Shown here: piece after piece, positions 28,314-39,300 of the stretch | How positions within the stretch are numbered: the stretch's first letter is position 1 | How the letters are laid out: each line of letters starts with the position of its first letter | NCBI RefSeq assembly: GCF_009600885.1 | Contig: NZ_VCLA01000155.1 | Span: forward strand, 1 to 64,000 | Direction of reading: 5' to 3' | Origin: Streptomyces jumonjinensis | Lineage (GTDB): Bacteria; Actinomycetota; Actinomycetes; Streptomycetales; Streptomycetaceae | DNA length: 64,000 nt | Made by a program: the position numbers and the translations under genes | Notes under the pieces: generated by a model | Seen by the model: only the letters and a program-made list of their open reading frames with translations | Told to the model about the DNA's origin: nothing | Databases searched by the model: none

Positions 28314-31163
28314 TCAGCTGTCGTGCAGGAGGTCCCGAAGTTGATGGCGGCTGCTGATGCCGAGCTTGGGATAGACGTTGTAGAGGTGCGAGCCCACCGT
28401 GCGCGGCGAAAGAAACAGCCGCTCGCCGATCTCGCGGTTCGACAGGCCGACCGCGGCGAGCCGCGCGATCTGTTGCTGCTGGGCCGTCAGCTCGGCCAGC
28501 CGTTCGGTCGAGGTGGACGCGGAGGCGTCGGCGACACCGGTCGCGCGCAGCTCGCCGCGGGCCGCGTCCGCGAGCGCCCGGGCGTCGAGCCGGGCCGCCG
28601 CCTCGATGACCGCGGTCAGCTGGGCGCGGGCCTCCAGGGGCCTGCGGCGCCTGCGCAGCCAGATCGCGTAGTGCAGACGGGCCTGTGCCCGTTCCATCGG
28701 CCAGGTGTCGCCCTCGGGGTTGACCAGCGCCAGCCGGAAGTGGCGCTCTGGGTCCGCTTCCTCGTCGACGAGCGCCGCCGCGTGGTGCATCAGGAGCGTC
28801 ATGCGGGTCGTCGGCCGCTCGCCCAGGCCCGCCCGCACCACACCGAGGACGCGTGCCGCCTCCTCCTTCCGTCCGACGCGCTGTGCGGCGGCGGCCAGTT
28901 CGCCGACGGAGCGCGGAGACAGGAAGGGGACGAGCGGCGATCCGTCTTCGCCGAACAGGGACCTGAAGTGGCGGAACGCACGCTCGGCGTCCTCCAGGGC
29001 CAGCGCGTGGAGGCCGCTGGCGCGCAGCATTCTGGCCCGAGTGGTGCGGTTCTCACCGAGGTTGACGGAGCGCCAGTGGGGGCTGGTGAAGGGGATGTCC
29101 GGCAGACTGTCGCCCCGCAGTGCGCGCAGAGTCACCTCCAGCGCCTCCAGGTCCATGTCGACAAGGGGCAGCCGGTGGACGACCGCGACGGAGCGCCCTT
29201 CGTCGATCAGGCTCTGAGCCTTTGGCCATCGGCCCATGGCGATGAGGGTGTCCACGTGGTTCGGAAGCGTCCACACCCGCGAGCCCCACGCCCCGCGGGC
29301 GCCGTGCACCGTGCTCGCCTGCCGGTACATCTCCGCGCACTGCTCCGACTCGTCGGTGTAGTACGCCACCGAGGCGCGGGTCAGCAGTCGGGTCGGTGGA
29401 GCCGTCCCGTCGCCCGTCCCGTCGAGCGGTCCGGACGGCGGGACGGGCACCCGGCGGGCCGTGCTGCCGCCGCGGGCGTCGGCATCGAGACCGACCGACG
29501 CGTACGCTTCCAGGGCCGCCAGGACTCCGGGCCCGGTGAGCCCGGGGGACTCGCAGGGGCCCACGGGTTCGGTGTGTCCGGCGGGTGTGACGCGCCCGGA
29601 GTGATCGGCACGGTCGTCCCCCGACCCGGGCGTCTCCCGGGCCGTCCGGCGTGCGTGGTCGAGCAGGTGCGGCAACTCCTTGCGATGCTCCGGCAGACCG
29701 GACTGGTGGGTGATCGCCGCCGCGAGCGCCGCGAGCGCGAACGACGCGGGGGCGGTGCGCGGGGGAGAGCGCCGCCACACGTCCAGCAGGAGCCCGAAGG
29801 CTTCCCGCTGGAACGAGAGCAGCGACAGCGCGGCGGCCATGGCACAGGCCGCGTCGCAGCGCAGGTCCGGGTCGCGGTCGACCCGGGAGAACTCCGCGTA
29901 CAGGTCGCGGACCCACTCCGGATCCCCGAGCGTGCTCGCCGCCGTCATGGCCGCGGCGAGGCGGCGGGCCCGGTCCATGTCGTTCCCGCTGAGCCGTGCC
30001 GCCTGCTCCAGTGCCTTCGCCGAGGCGAAGTGGTCTCCCGTGCGCGCGGCGTGGACTGCGGTCGCCCGCTCCAGGGCCGAGGCGGCCTCCTCGTCGGGGC
30101 CGATCGCGGCAGCGGCCAGATGCCAGGCCCGGTACGCCGCGCCCTGGCCCACCGCCGCCGCCAGGTCCCGGTGGGCCCGCTGCCGCAGCTTCGCGGGCTG
30201 CCGGTGGAACGCCGCCGCACGCACCAGCGGGTGGCCGAACGCGAGGCGGCCGTCGGCGATGCCGATCAGGCCGGCCTTCTCCGCCGGGGTCCACACGGTG
30301 AGGTCGTCGGTGCCCAAGGCGGCCATCACGATGCGGAGTTCCTCCTCCCGCAGCGCGGCCGAGGCGTAGAGCAGCGCGCGCTGCGTGTCCTCCGGGAGGC
30401 CCTCCAGACGCGACGCGAAGACCTGCGGGGCCGAGGCCGACCCGGCACCGACGCGTGATGCCCGGTGCAGGTCGACCATCGCCAGCGGATTACCCTCCGC
30501 CTGCCGGAGCAGGTCCAGCCGGAGCCGCCCCCGAGGCGCGTCGGGCTGCGCGTCCAGCAGCCGGGCCGCTGCCCCGGGGGACAGCGGCCCGAGCCTCAGG
30601 ACGGGAAGATCCGCCGGGACTCCGGACGGGGGGCCTTCGCCGCATGCGGTGAACAGCATGGTCACCGCCTGGTCCGTGAGCCGCCGCCGTACGGAGAGCA
30701 AGACGTCCAAGGAGGCGTCGTCGCAGTCCTGGGCGTCGTCCACCGCCACCAGCAGCGGGTTCGTCCGGGCGAGGCGGGTCAGGAGTGCCAGCGTGACGGC
30801 AGACAGCGCACGTCGTTCCTGCGGCCCGGCTCCCGCACCCGGCTCGCATCCGGTACGCAGCACCGACCACCGGTCCTTCGGGAAGGTGCCCGGCACGTCC
30901 AACGCCGGCAGAAGCAGTCGGTGCAGCGAGGCGAACGGCGCCGGTTCCTCCCCGCCCCAGCCCCGTGCCGACAGCACCCGTGCCCCGCGCGCCGCGGCCG
31001 ACTCCTCGGCGAACCGCAGCAACAGGGACCTGCCGGTGCCGGTGTCCCCGAGCACGAGCATGCCCTGCGGACCGGAACGCACGTCAAGGCACCGCAGGAT
31101 CCGGTCGCTCTCCTCCTCACGGCCGATCGGCACAGCCGCGCGTCCCGCTTCGAACTCCGTCAT
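28314..31163 (-). CDS. Large LuxR-family regulator with AAA ATPase domain (LAL type)
   Basis: A 949-residue regulator. The N-terminal ATPase has a P-loop reading LVLGDTGTGRSLLL, where the invariant Lys of GKS/T is Arg, and Walker B LLVAVDDAQD. A long TPR-like helical middle follows, and the C-terminal LuxR helix-turn-helix is LTAQQQQIARLAAVGLSNRE then RTVGSHLYNVYPKLGI. ATG 31163 has GGAG 4 bases upstream; the frame stays open to 31544 without coding character. ATP binding is probably weakened. It may regulate the esterase/hydrolase genes beside it. Confidence 0.9.
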   Translation of the reverse strand: MTEFEAGRAAVPIGREEESDRILRCLDVRSGPQGMLVLGDTGTGRSLLLRFAEESAAARGARVLSARGWGGEEPAPFASLHRLLLPALDVPGTFPKDRWSVLRTGCEPGAGAGPQERRALSAVTLALLTRLARTNPLLVAVDDAQDCDDASLDVLLSVRRRLTDQAVTMLFTACGEGPPSGVPADLPVLRLGPLSPGAAARLLDAQPDAPRGRLRLDLLRQAEGNPLAMVDLHRASRVGAGSASAPQVFASRLEGLPEDTQRALLYASAALREEELRIVMAALGTDDLTVWTPAEKAGLIGIADGRLAFGHPLVRAAAFHRQPAKLRQRAHRDLAAAVGQGAAYRAWHLAAAAIGPDEEAASALERATAVHAARTGDHFASAKALEQAARLSGNDMDRARRLAAAMTAASTLGDPEWVRDLYAEFSRVDRDPDLRCDAACAMAAALSLLSFQREAFGLLLDVWRRSPPRTAPASFALAALAAAITHQSGLPEHRKELPHLLDHARRTARETPGSGDDRADHSGRVTPAGHTEPVGPCESPGLTGPGVLAALEAYASVGLDADARGGSTARRVPVPPSGPLDGTGDGTAPPTRLLTRASVAYYTDESEQCAEMYRQASTVHGARGAWGSRVWTLPNHVDTLIAMGRWPKAQSLIDEGRSVAVVHRLPLVDMDLEALEVTLRALRGDSLPDIPFTSPHWRSVNLGENRTTRARMLRASGLHALALEDAERAFRHFRSLFGEDGSPLVPFLSPRSVGELAAAAQRVGRKEEAARVLGVVRAGLGERPTTRMTLLMHHAAALVDEEADPERHFRLALVNPEGDTWPMERAQARLHYAIWLRRRRRPLEARAQLTAVIEAAARLDARALADAARGELRATGVADASASTSTERLAELTAQQQQIARLAAVGLSNREIGERLFLSPRTVGSHLYNVYPKLGISSRHQLRDLLHDS

Positions 31164-31367
31164 CGTACTCCGACTCCCGTGCGAGGCGGCTTGTTCCCGC
31201 CCCTGCGGGGATGCTGCCAGGAGGGCGGAAAGGCCGCTTCTGTCATGCGACCAGTCATGCCGGAAGAGCGCCTGGCAAGATGGCATCAACGCTGTGAGCA
31301 GGTATTTCACGGCTGACCCTACTCCACTGGGCGGTCCGGGGCGGCCGTGGGCGGGACTGGGGAAAGC

Positions 31368-32036
31368 ATGGACGCCGGCACCGTAGAGGCACGCGGCATC
31401 CAGGGGAGGCTCGCGAACTGGAGCGGATCGGCAGACTCGTCGACGCCGCGGACGGCCCCGGCCCGAAGGTGCTCGTGCTGACCGGTCAGCCGGGCGCCGG
31501 CAAGAGCACCCTGCTGGACCACGCCGCCGACGTGGCCGCGGCACGAGGCAGGCGAGTACTCCGCGTACGTGACGGCGAGGGCGAGCAAAGCCTCGACTTC
31601 TCGGGAGTGCACCAACTGCTGCGCCCGGTCCTCCGCGACATCGACCGGCTGCCGACGCGTCAGCGCGACGCCCTACGGCATACGTTCGGCACGGATGACG
31701 GCGACGGACAGCAGATCCCGGAGCCGCTCGTGATCAGGTCCGGCGTGCTCACCCTCCTCTCGGAGGCGGCGACGGAACGGCCCCTGCTCATCGTCGTCGA
31801 CGACGCCCAATGGCTGGACGTCGGCTCTGTGGACGTGCTGGCGTTCGTCGCCAGGCGTCTTGAGGGCGAACGGATGGCCCTGCTGCTCGCGGCCCGGGAC
31901 GAGTCGGTGCCTGCGCGCTTCGACCACGACTTCCCCCATCTGCCGACCGGCCCCCTCGACGGGGCGGAGGCGGGCCTTCTCCTGGACGAGCAACCGCATC
32001 CGCCGCGAGGCAAGACCCGGGCCCAGATCATCGAAG

Positions 32037-32042
<6 letters not shown>
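31368..32042 (+). pseudogene. Truncated and frameshifted second LuxR/AAA regulator
   Basis: ATG 31368 (preceded by GGGGAAA) starts MDAGTVEARGIQGR; the expected continuation RELERIGRLVDAADGPG is one frame away, so a base is missing near 31409. The second frame has an intact Walker A (LTGQPGAGKSTLL) and Walker B (LLIVVDDAQWLDVGS). It stops resembling the family at AQIIEEAW near 32042, where the expected GNPLAL stretch is replaced by unrelated DNA. The TPR and DNA-binding parts are gone. Confidence 0.8.
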
Positions 32043-32859
<817 letters not shown>

Positions 32860-33162
32860 CTACCCGGCTCCCGGCGCGTCGGCGGCGGGCCCCGGGTCGG
32901 CGCCGCCCTGCCGGGTCAGCCGCTCGTGCTCCTCGTCGGACACCGGCGCCCCGGACGCCGGACGCACGTGCGGGACGCCGTTCACGATGGGGTAGAGGCG
33001 CCGCAGCCGAGGGTTGTACAGGGCGTCACCGGAGCCACCGCCGGAGGCGTCACCGGCTGGTGCCCGGGCGGCGTCCGAGTCGGTGCCGGACAGCACGAGC
33101 CGCAGCGGCCCCTTGTCCAGCGGGCAGACGAGGATGCCCAGCAGCGGGTCATCAGGGTTCAT
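32860..33162 (-). CDS. Trm112-like zinc-ribbon-type protein
   Basis: A 100-residue protein starting LLGILVCPLDKGPLRLV and continuing LYNPRLRRLYPIVNGVPHVRP, the Trm112 (UPF0434) pattern. Only one of the family's Cys residues (CPLDKGP) is seen, as in most bacterial members. Trm112 proteins stabilise partner methyltransferases; two SAM methyltransferases lie in the same operon. AAGGAG lies 10 bases before ATG 33162. It overlaps the upstream gene by 11 bp and is the last gene of the operon. Confidence 0.85.
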   Translation of the reverse strand: MNPDDPLLGILVCPLDKGPLRLVLSGTDSDAARAPAGDASGGGSGDALYNPRLRRLYPIVNGVPHVRPASGAPVSDEEHERLTRQGGADPGPAADAPGAG

Positions 33163-34114
33163 GGGCGGTCAGCTCCTTGGCGGATGTCGTCGGGGACGGT
33201 GGGCCGGTCGGATCGGTCGCCTCCGGCGGCTCCGGCGGGTCGTGCTTCGGCATCGCGAGGAGCACCGACACGGCCAGCACGGTCCCCGCGACCCGCAGCG
33301 CCAACCGCACCGGATCGCCGGGCAGCGCCTCACCGAACGCGAACGTACCCAGTACGGCCGCGAACACGCTCGTCACCGTCGTGCACACCGGCACGAGCAG
33401 TGAAACCCGGCAGCGCTGCAAGGCCGCCTGCGACATGATCAGCCCGAACACGCCGGTGAACAGGAGGAGATACGGGTACGGGGAGCCCAGCACACCGAGC
33501 AGCGCGGCGCCGGGCCGGTCGAGCAGCCCGGCCAGCCGGCCCGACACCCCCTTGATCGCCAGCGAACTGACCCCGTACAGCAGCCCCAGGGCGACCCCGT
33601 ACTCGACCCCCGTCGTCGGCTTCCGGTGCGGACGCCGCGCCCGGCGCTCGGCGACGGCGTACAGCCACGGCCCGGCTGCCAGCGACGGCACACAGACCAG
33701 CAGGATCAGCGGTACGGGCGCGTCGGCGCCGACGGTGTCGGTGTCCTGGGACAGGGAGAGGACCACCATCACGAGGGCGGCGAGAATCGCCCCGATCGCG
33801 AACCGCTCCCGCCCAGAGGTCCGTTCGCCGAGCAGCCGCGCCGACAGCAGCAGGAGCAGCACCAGGCCGGAGACGAAGATGCCCTGCGCGGCGGCGATCG
33901 GCAGCGTCCGGTAGACGATCAACTGCGCCCCGAACCCGGCGGCCAGCGCCAGCGAGCCGCCGATCCACAGCGGGCTCCCGAGGACCAGCCGCAGCAGCCG
34001 CGCGGGCTCCCGGACCGATACGGCGGGCATGCCGCCGAGCGCCCGCTTCTCCAGGACGAATCCCGCGCTGTAGAGCGCGTTCGCCAGCAGTGCGGCTGCC
34101 ACGCCCCACCACAT
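33152..34114 (-). CDS. DMT-superfamily (EamA-like) membrane protein
   Basis: A 320-residue protein with nine to ten hydrophobic segments from the N-terminus (MWWGVAAALLANALYSAGFV) and a soluble Pro-rich tail. Two halves repeat the EamA layout, including FVSGLVLLLLLSARLLGERT and VTSVFAAVLGTFAFGEALPG. In a glycoconjugate operon it may flip or export a lipid-linked intermediate (inference). AGAGGA lies 8 bases before the ATG. Three bases separate it from the methyltransferase gene. Confidence 0.87.
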   Translation of the reverse strand: MWWGVAAALLANALYSAGFVLEKRALGGMPAVSVREPARLLRLVLGSPLWIGGSLALAAGFGAQLIVYRTLPIAAAQGIFVSGLVLLLLLSARLLGERTSGRERFAIGAILAALVMVVLSLSQDTDTVGADAPVPLILLVCVPSLAAGPWLYAVAERRARRPHRKPTTGVEYGVALGLLYGVSSLAIKGVSGRLAGLLDRPGAALLGVLGSPYPYLLLFTGVFGLIMSQAALQRCRVSLLVPVCTTVTSVFAAVLGTFAFGEALPGDPVRLALRVAGTVLAVSVLLAMPKHDPPEPPEATDPTGPPSPTTSAKELTAHEP

Positions 34115-34117
34115 GGC

Positions 34118-34960
34118 CTACGTCCTCTGCGCATGCAGCAGCAGGATCGAGGAGAGTGAGGGGGCCGCGCACGCCAGCCGGTCCAGGGGCCGCAGCGGGC
34201 GCGGCACCCCGTGGAAGGGCGCCCCTTGGACCCGGACCACCTCGAAGCCGGACGCGGTCACGAACTCCCGCAGTGCGCGGGCTGTGTAGAGCCGGAGGTG
34301 CCCGACGACCTCGCTGCCGGGACGGCCGTGGATGGCGCGCAGGCTGACCTCGGAGAAGACGGGCTGGACACCGGCGAGCAGCAGGGCCCGGTTGTACCAG
34401 GCGGCCAGGTTCGGGGTGGACAGCATCAGATGGCCGCCGGGGCGCAGTACGCGCCGCAGTTCGTCCAGGGCGCTGTCCGGGTCGATCAGATGCTCGACCA
34501 CCTCGCTGAACAGCACGGCGTCGGCCACGCCGGACCTGAACGGCAGTCGGCCGGCGGTGAGTTCGCCGCGCACCACGTCGGTGAGCCGGGTCCGGGCCCG
34601 GCGCAGGGCGTCCTGCGACCAGTCGACGCCGATGATCCGGTGCCCGGCGAGCAGTGGCGCCGCGGTGGCCGCCGCCGTGCCGTCACCGCAGCCGACGTCG
34701 AGGACGACGGCGGGTCGCGCGGCGGCGGGGCCGAGCGCGGCGGCGAGCATCCGGGCCTGCCGCAGGCTGCGGGCGTCCCCGGAGGCGACGGGCACGGCGG
34801 GATTCTCGTAGAAGTCCCGAAGCCCTCGGGGCGCGGTACCGGTGGCCGCGCCGGGGGGCCGGGCGCCCGTGTGGGTGTGTGTGTCCGCGTCCGTGCCGGC
34901 ATTCGTGCCGGTGCTCGTGCCGGCGTTCGTGTCCGTCCCCGGCCGGGCGGTCGTCGTCAT
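34118..34960 (-). CDS. Class I SAM-dependent methyltransferase
   Basis: A 280-residue methyltransferase: motif I VVLDVGCGDGTAAAT near residue 88, acidic GVDWSQDAL, VADAVLFSEVVEHLIDPDSA, and RVLRPGGHLMLSTPN. The first 40 residues are a Thr/Asn/Asp repeat tail. A strong AAGGAGG lies 6 bases before ATG 34960, which overlaps the acyltransferase stop (ATGA). The frame open to 35296 is a shadow. It may methylate a sugar or lipid of the glycoconjugate. Confidence 0.88.
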   Translation of the reverse strand: MTTTARPGTDTNAGTSTGTNAGTDADTHTHTGARPPGAATGTAPRGLRDFYENPAVPVASGDARSLRQARMLAAALGPAAARPAVVLDVGCGDGTAAATAAPLLAGHRIIGVDWSQDALRRARTRLTDVVRGELTAGRLPFRSGVADAVLFSEVVEHLIDPDSALDELRRVLRPGGHLMLSTPNLAAWYNRALLLAGVQPVFSEVSLRAIHGRPGSEVVGHLRLYTARALREFVTASGFEVVRVQGAPFHGVPRPLRPLDRLACAAPSLSSILLLHAQRT

Positions 34961-36333
34961 CCCGGACCTCCTTCCGTCGCCCCGCCGTTCCCGGTCGTGG
35001 CGATCTCCGTCGCGTCCAGGCACCGCTCGAACAGTTCCAGCAGCCTCGCCCCGTCCCTCTGGGCGAGCAGCGCTGTCGACCAGCGCAGCGTGAGATGCAG
35101 CCGCCCGGCGGTGGATGCCGTCGTCACGTTGAGCCCCCGGGGCATCCGGGCGGGCGCCGAGAACCACACGGCGTCCGCGCGGCCCGCGTCGCCGAAGTCC
35201 AGGGCGTAAGGGATACGTCCGATATTGCTCAGCAGCGTCGTGGATGTCCACGGCCCCGTCGCCCGCCGTAGGCCGCGGGTCACGGCGGCCCGCCACGCCA
35301 CCGGCACCACCGGCGCCGTCAGCAGGGCGGCCCCGTACCCGAGTTGAGGACCGGATACGGCCTTGAGGGCGCGGGTACGGTCGGCGGTCCGGCGCAGCAG
35401 CTCACCCATGGCGTCCGGGTCCCGCGCGGCGGCGCCACGCTCACCGGACGCCAGCTCGGCCACGGTGAAGGGGACTTCGACGAGCCGGGTGCCGTTCCCG
35501 ATGGGCATGGCGGCGCCGCGCGGCCGGTCGTCCACCGGCATCGTGATCCGCATCGGGCGCGGTGGGGCGCCGTGCTCCTGGTTCCAGCGCGCGATCATCA
35601 GCGCGGTGGCGACCAGGAGCTGATCGTTCACGGTGTACGCGGCGCCGGGCGGGCGGCGCGGTACCGCCAGGTCGGCCACCAGCATGTCATTGCCCTGGCG
35701 ACCGGACGGGGCGCCGTGCGCCACACGGGCGGCAGGCGCCCACGGGGACGGCCCCGGCGCCGCCGCGGCCCGGTCCCCGGGGGCGGTACGGACCAGGGGC
35801 GCCGCCGGGGCGTCGGCCCGGCCACCGTACAGCTCGGCGGCCGTCGCGAGGACCCGCAGACACGCGGGGCCGTCCAGCGCGGTGTGGTTGACGGTGAGGA
35901 ACAGGGCCGTACCGCCGGGCCGTTCGGGGTCCTCGACGAGTTCGAGCCGGACCGGCGGGGACGCGGACAGCGGGGGAGCCGAGGCCAGGCAACGCTCCCT
36001 GGCCCGCTCCAGCGCCCCGGGCTCCGGCGCCGGAACCGTCATCACGTCCACGCCCGGGTCCGGCTCCTCGGTGAGCTCCCAGAAGTAACGGCGCCGGTAC
36101 CAGGGGCCCGGCGCCTGGCGTACCTGGGCGCGCGGGTGGCGGCGCAGCGCGTCGGTGAACGCCCGCCGCAGCCGCGCCGGGTCGGGCCGCCCCGGCAGCC
36201 GGATCTCGATGTGGATGGTCTCGGGCTCCTCCTTCCGGAGGCAGTGCCGGGTGACCTCGTCGACGACGGGGAACGGTACGAGGACGGGCCGCTCGGCCGG
36301 CAGGGAGCGAGCGGGACCGTCCACAGCGGTCAC
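34957..36333 (-). CDS. Condensation-domain acyltransferase (PapA5-like)
   Basis: A 458-residue protein of the condensation/CoA-dependent acyltransferase superfamily. The catalytic motif is VNHTALDGPA (HxxxDG) near residue 145. VNDQLLVATALMIARWNQ and TLLSNIGRIPYA are structural landmarks of the same fold. No carrier-protein domain is attached, so it probably acylates a hydroxyl on a sugar or lipid with a CoA-linked acyl group. GTG 36333 has GGAGGT 9 bases upstream and overlaps the AftD stop (GTGA). Confidence 0.85.
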   Translation of the reverse strand: MTAVDGPARSLPAERPVLVPFPVVDEVTRHCLRKEEPETIHIEIRLPGRPDPARLRRAFTDALRRHPRAQVRQAPGPWYRRRYFWELTEEPDPGVDVMTVPAPEPGALERARERCLASAPPLSASPPVRLELVEDPERPGGTALFLTVNHTALDGPACLRVLATAAELYGGRADAPAAPLVRTAPGDRAAAAPGPSPWAPAARVAHGAPSGRQGNDMLVADLAVPRRPPGAAYTVNDQLLVATALMIARWNQEHGAPPRPMRITMPVDDRPRGAAMPIGNGTRLVEVPFTVAELASGERGAAARDPDAMGELLRRTADRTRALKAVSGPQLGYGAALLTAPVVPVAWRAAVTRGLRRATGPWTSTTLLSNIGRIPYALDFGDAGRADAVWFSAPARMPRGLNVTTASTAGRLHLTLRWSTALLAQRDGARLLELFERCLDATEIATTGNGGATEGGPG

Positions 36334-39300
36334 TGGACGCCACCTCCGGGAGCACCAGGGCCTGCGGGAGCACCGGGAGCGGGCGCGTCCGGGTGCCCGG
36401 CATCCGGCTGGGCGCTCGATCCGGCACCGGCACCAGCGCCGTCACCAGCGCCGTCACCAGCACCAGCACCAGCACCGTCACCCGAACCGGACCCCGTGCC
36501 CTTACCCACCCCGAATCGGAAACGGAAGCCCGGGCCGGAGCCGGAATCAGCCTCGGGCACCCGCCCGTGCCGTTCGAGCCCTCCGACGGTCACCAGGGCC
36601 GCGAACAGCGCGATGAACGCCAGGAGCTGGGCCATGTACCCGAACGCCCCTTCCCCGGCGGCCGGAGCCGCACCGGCGCCGGTGGCCGCCGCGACCCCCG
36701 CCCCCGCCATCGCGGCGAAGGCGATCGGCGCCAACAGCGCGTGACGCCGCAGGGCGATCAGCGCGAGCGCCGGGACCAGCAGCGCGAACCAGCCCGCGAC
36801 CACCAGGGCCACCAGGGTCGGCGCCACCAGCCCGAGGACCGTCCCGGGCCCGTTCGGCACCGGCGCCGGCGCGGTCCCGGCCGTGCGCTCGGGGTTCTCC
36901 TCGCGCCTGCGGTACAGCGCCAGACCGATCAGCGCGAGCAGGGCGACACCGCTGACGGCCAGCCCGGTCTCGTACACCCGGGACGGCTCGTACGACAGCG
37001 TGACCGTGCCGCCCTCGCCCTGCGGGATCTCGAATCCCTGCTGCCAGCCGTCGAGCCGGAGCGGCGAGAGCTCCCTGCCGTTCAGTGTGGCCTTCCAGCC
37101 GTCGTTGAAGTTCTCGTACGTCGTCAGATACGAGGCGGCGCCCGCGCCGACCGACACCTCACGGCGGTCGTCCTGCCAGTCGCCGATGGTGAGGCCCCGG
37201 CTGTTCGCCGCCGGCGCGGCCGGCCTGCCCCGGGTGAGGGTCACATCGGTGATCGCGAGCGGACCAGCGTCCCCTGCCTCGACCTGATGCGCGCCCGCGC
37301 CGAGAGCCAACGTCGGCTTCTTCTTGCCACGCTGGCAGAGCGTCACCTCGATCGGGCGCCGCTCCACCACATCCCTGACGGTGCCCTTCGCGCTGGTCGC
37401 GTGAAGGGTCCCGTCGACCGCCAGGGCCGGCCCCTCGCCGCACTTCAGGGTGAACCGGCGGTCGGCGGCGGGCTGTTCGGTGCGGTAGTCGGCGAGCGCC
37501 GGGACATGCAGCTCGGTGAGGCCCACGGGGAGCTGGAGATCGTCGTCGGCGACCGGGTTGTGCAGGACCACCGGCGCGGTCCGGGTGACCGTGATGTCGA
37601 GCTGGTCGGTCTTGATCGCCTCGAAGCGGGCCCAGCCGTTGTCGTCGACGTTCGCGATCGCCGCGCCGTCGGGGGAGCTGATCTCGATCTCCGTGGGCCG
37701 GGCCGAGAGCCCGCCCGCGCCGGCCAGTACCAGCGAGTCCACGGACTTCTTGCCGGACCATTTCAGATGGATCACCGGCTTGTTCCCGGCGATCCACGCG
37801 GTCGTCAGATCGCCGTCGGTCAGATTCCGCGCCGACAGCTCCGTGCCGAGCCGGGCCGTGGAGTCGGCGGTCGCGGTGATCTGCTTCGCCTGTTCGGGCG
37901 CCACCCGGTACAACAGCTCGTCCAGCTCGTCGCCGGGCACCGGCACCGCGCTGATCCTGACGTCCTGCGCTCCGGCCGCGCCGGTGGTGAAGGAGCGGTG
38001 CAGCCCCGACTCCGTGCCGGCCGGGGAGAGCCCGCCCGGGTCGGACGGCCGGTGCAGGGACACGATCTCGGCCGCCGCGTCCGAATCCGCGCCGTCCGTG
38101 GGCAGCTTCAGCATCCGCGTCACGGTGACACCGGGAATCCCGATCTCGGCGAACCCGGAACCGGTCAGCCCCGGCCGACCGGCCTCCACGTCCACGATGG
38201 TGAGCTTCATCCAACTCGTCTCACCGCGGGGTGACATGACCTCCTGGGTCCTGCCGTTGGTCGCCAGCGGGCTGGTCTCGCTGCCCTGCGCGGTCTCCAC
38301 CTTCACCCGCGTCGCGGCGGACCGCACCCCGTCCTGGGGAAGCGGGGTCACCTTCAGCGACGACGGCATCCGCTTCTTCCCGTCGAACGCGATGCGCAGC
38401 CACTGCCCCTTCGCGCTGCCGGGCACGCCCTCGGCCCACGCCGTGTCCGGGTTCCCGTCGAAGGCGTTCACCGGATCGTACTGCGGCAGATGGAACAGCC
38501 AGTTGCCGCTGGAGGACGCTGTCACCTCACGCGCCCCGCGCAGCTCCGCGACCGTCTGGCGCTCGATGCCCTTCGTCGGCAGGATCTGATGCGGCGCGTC
38601 CCCGGGGCCCTGCACGCTGTCGGGGTGATTGCGCTCGTCCTTGGTGTACGTGTACGAAGTGTTGGTGTTCACCAGGCCGAACCGGGTGTCGGCGTGCCGC
38701 AGGCCGTCACCGGTGACCTGGAGCGCCGGCGTGTCGACGCCGGGGTGTTCGTCCCCGGTCAGTACGGTGGGCCGGCCGCGCAGCGACGGGTCGGCGGCCA
38801 GCGGCAGCAGGGACTCCGGTCCGCCGGACACCACGGCCGTATCGGCGGCGGTGTGGATTCCGGCCCGGCCGGGCCGCCGGGTGTCCTCGGCGGGCGCGAA
38901 GATCTCCACCGCCCGCTGTCGTGGGAAGAGCCCCTCGATCTGGAGGGGGGTGTCGTCCGCGATCCGTCCACCGGTCATGACCGGGCCGAGGCCCTTGACC
39001 CGCTTGTAGCCGGACTGCTCCAGCGCCCGCTTCACGGTCGGTGTCGGCACATAGCCGAGCTGGTCCGGGTCCAGGTCGTTGCGGACCACCACATAGTGCA
39101 GTCCCGCCCGGTTCAAGTAGTCCCGCAGTCCCGGTATCCCGGCGCCGGTGAGCAGGGCCTGCTCCACGGCGTCCATGGCACGCCGGTTCCCGGGCGTACC
39201 GAACGGCACGTAGTCGCGCTGGGCCCAGGGGGAGTCGGCGAGCACATCGAGGGGCTGGTCGATGGGGGAGCCCCAGGTGTAGACGCCGTGCGCGGTCGCC

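Noticed and set aside
27372..30458. 1028-residue plus-strand open frame
   Set aside because: Runs antisense through the esterase and LuxR genes; Arg/Gly/Val-rich composition typical of a shadow frame.
34961..35296. N-terminal extension of the methyltransferase frame
   Set aside because: It would overlap the acyltransferase gene by over 300 bp; ATG 34960 has a strong ribosome-binding site.
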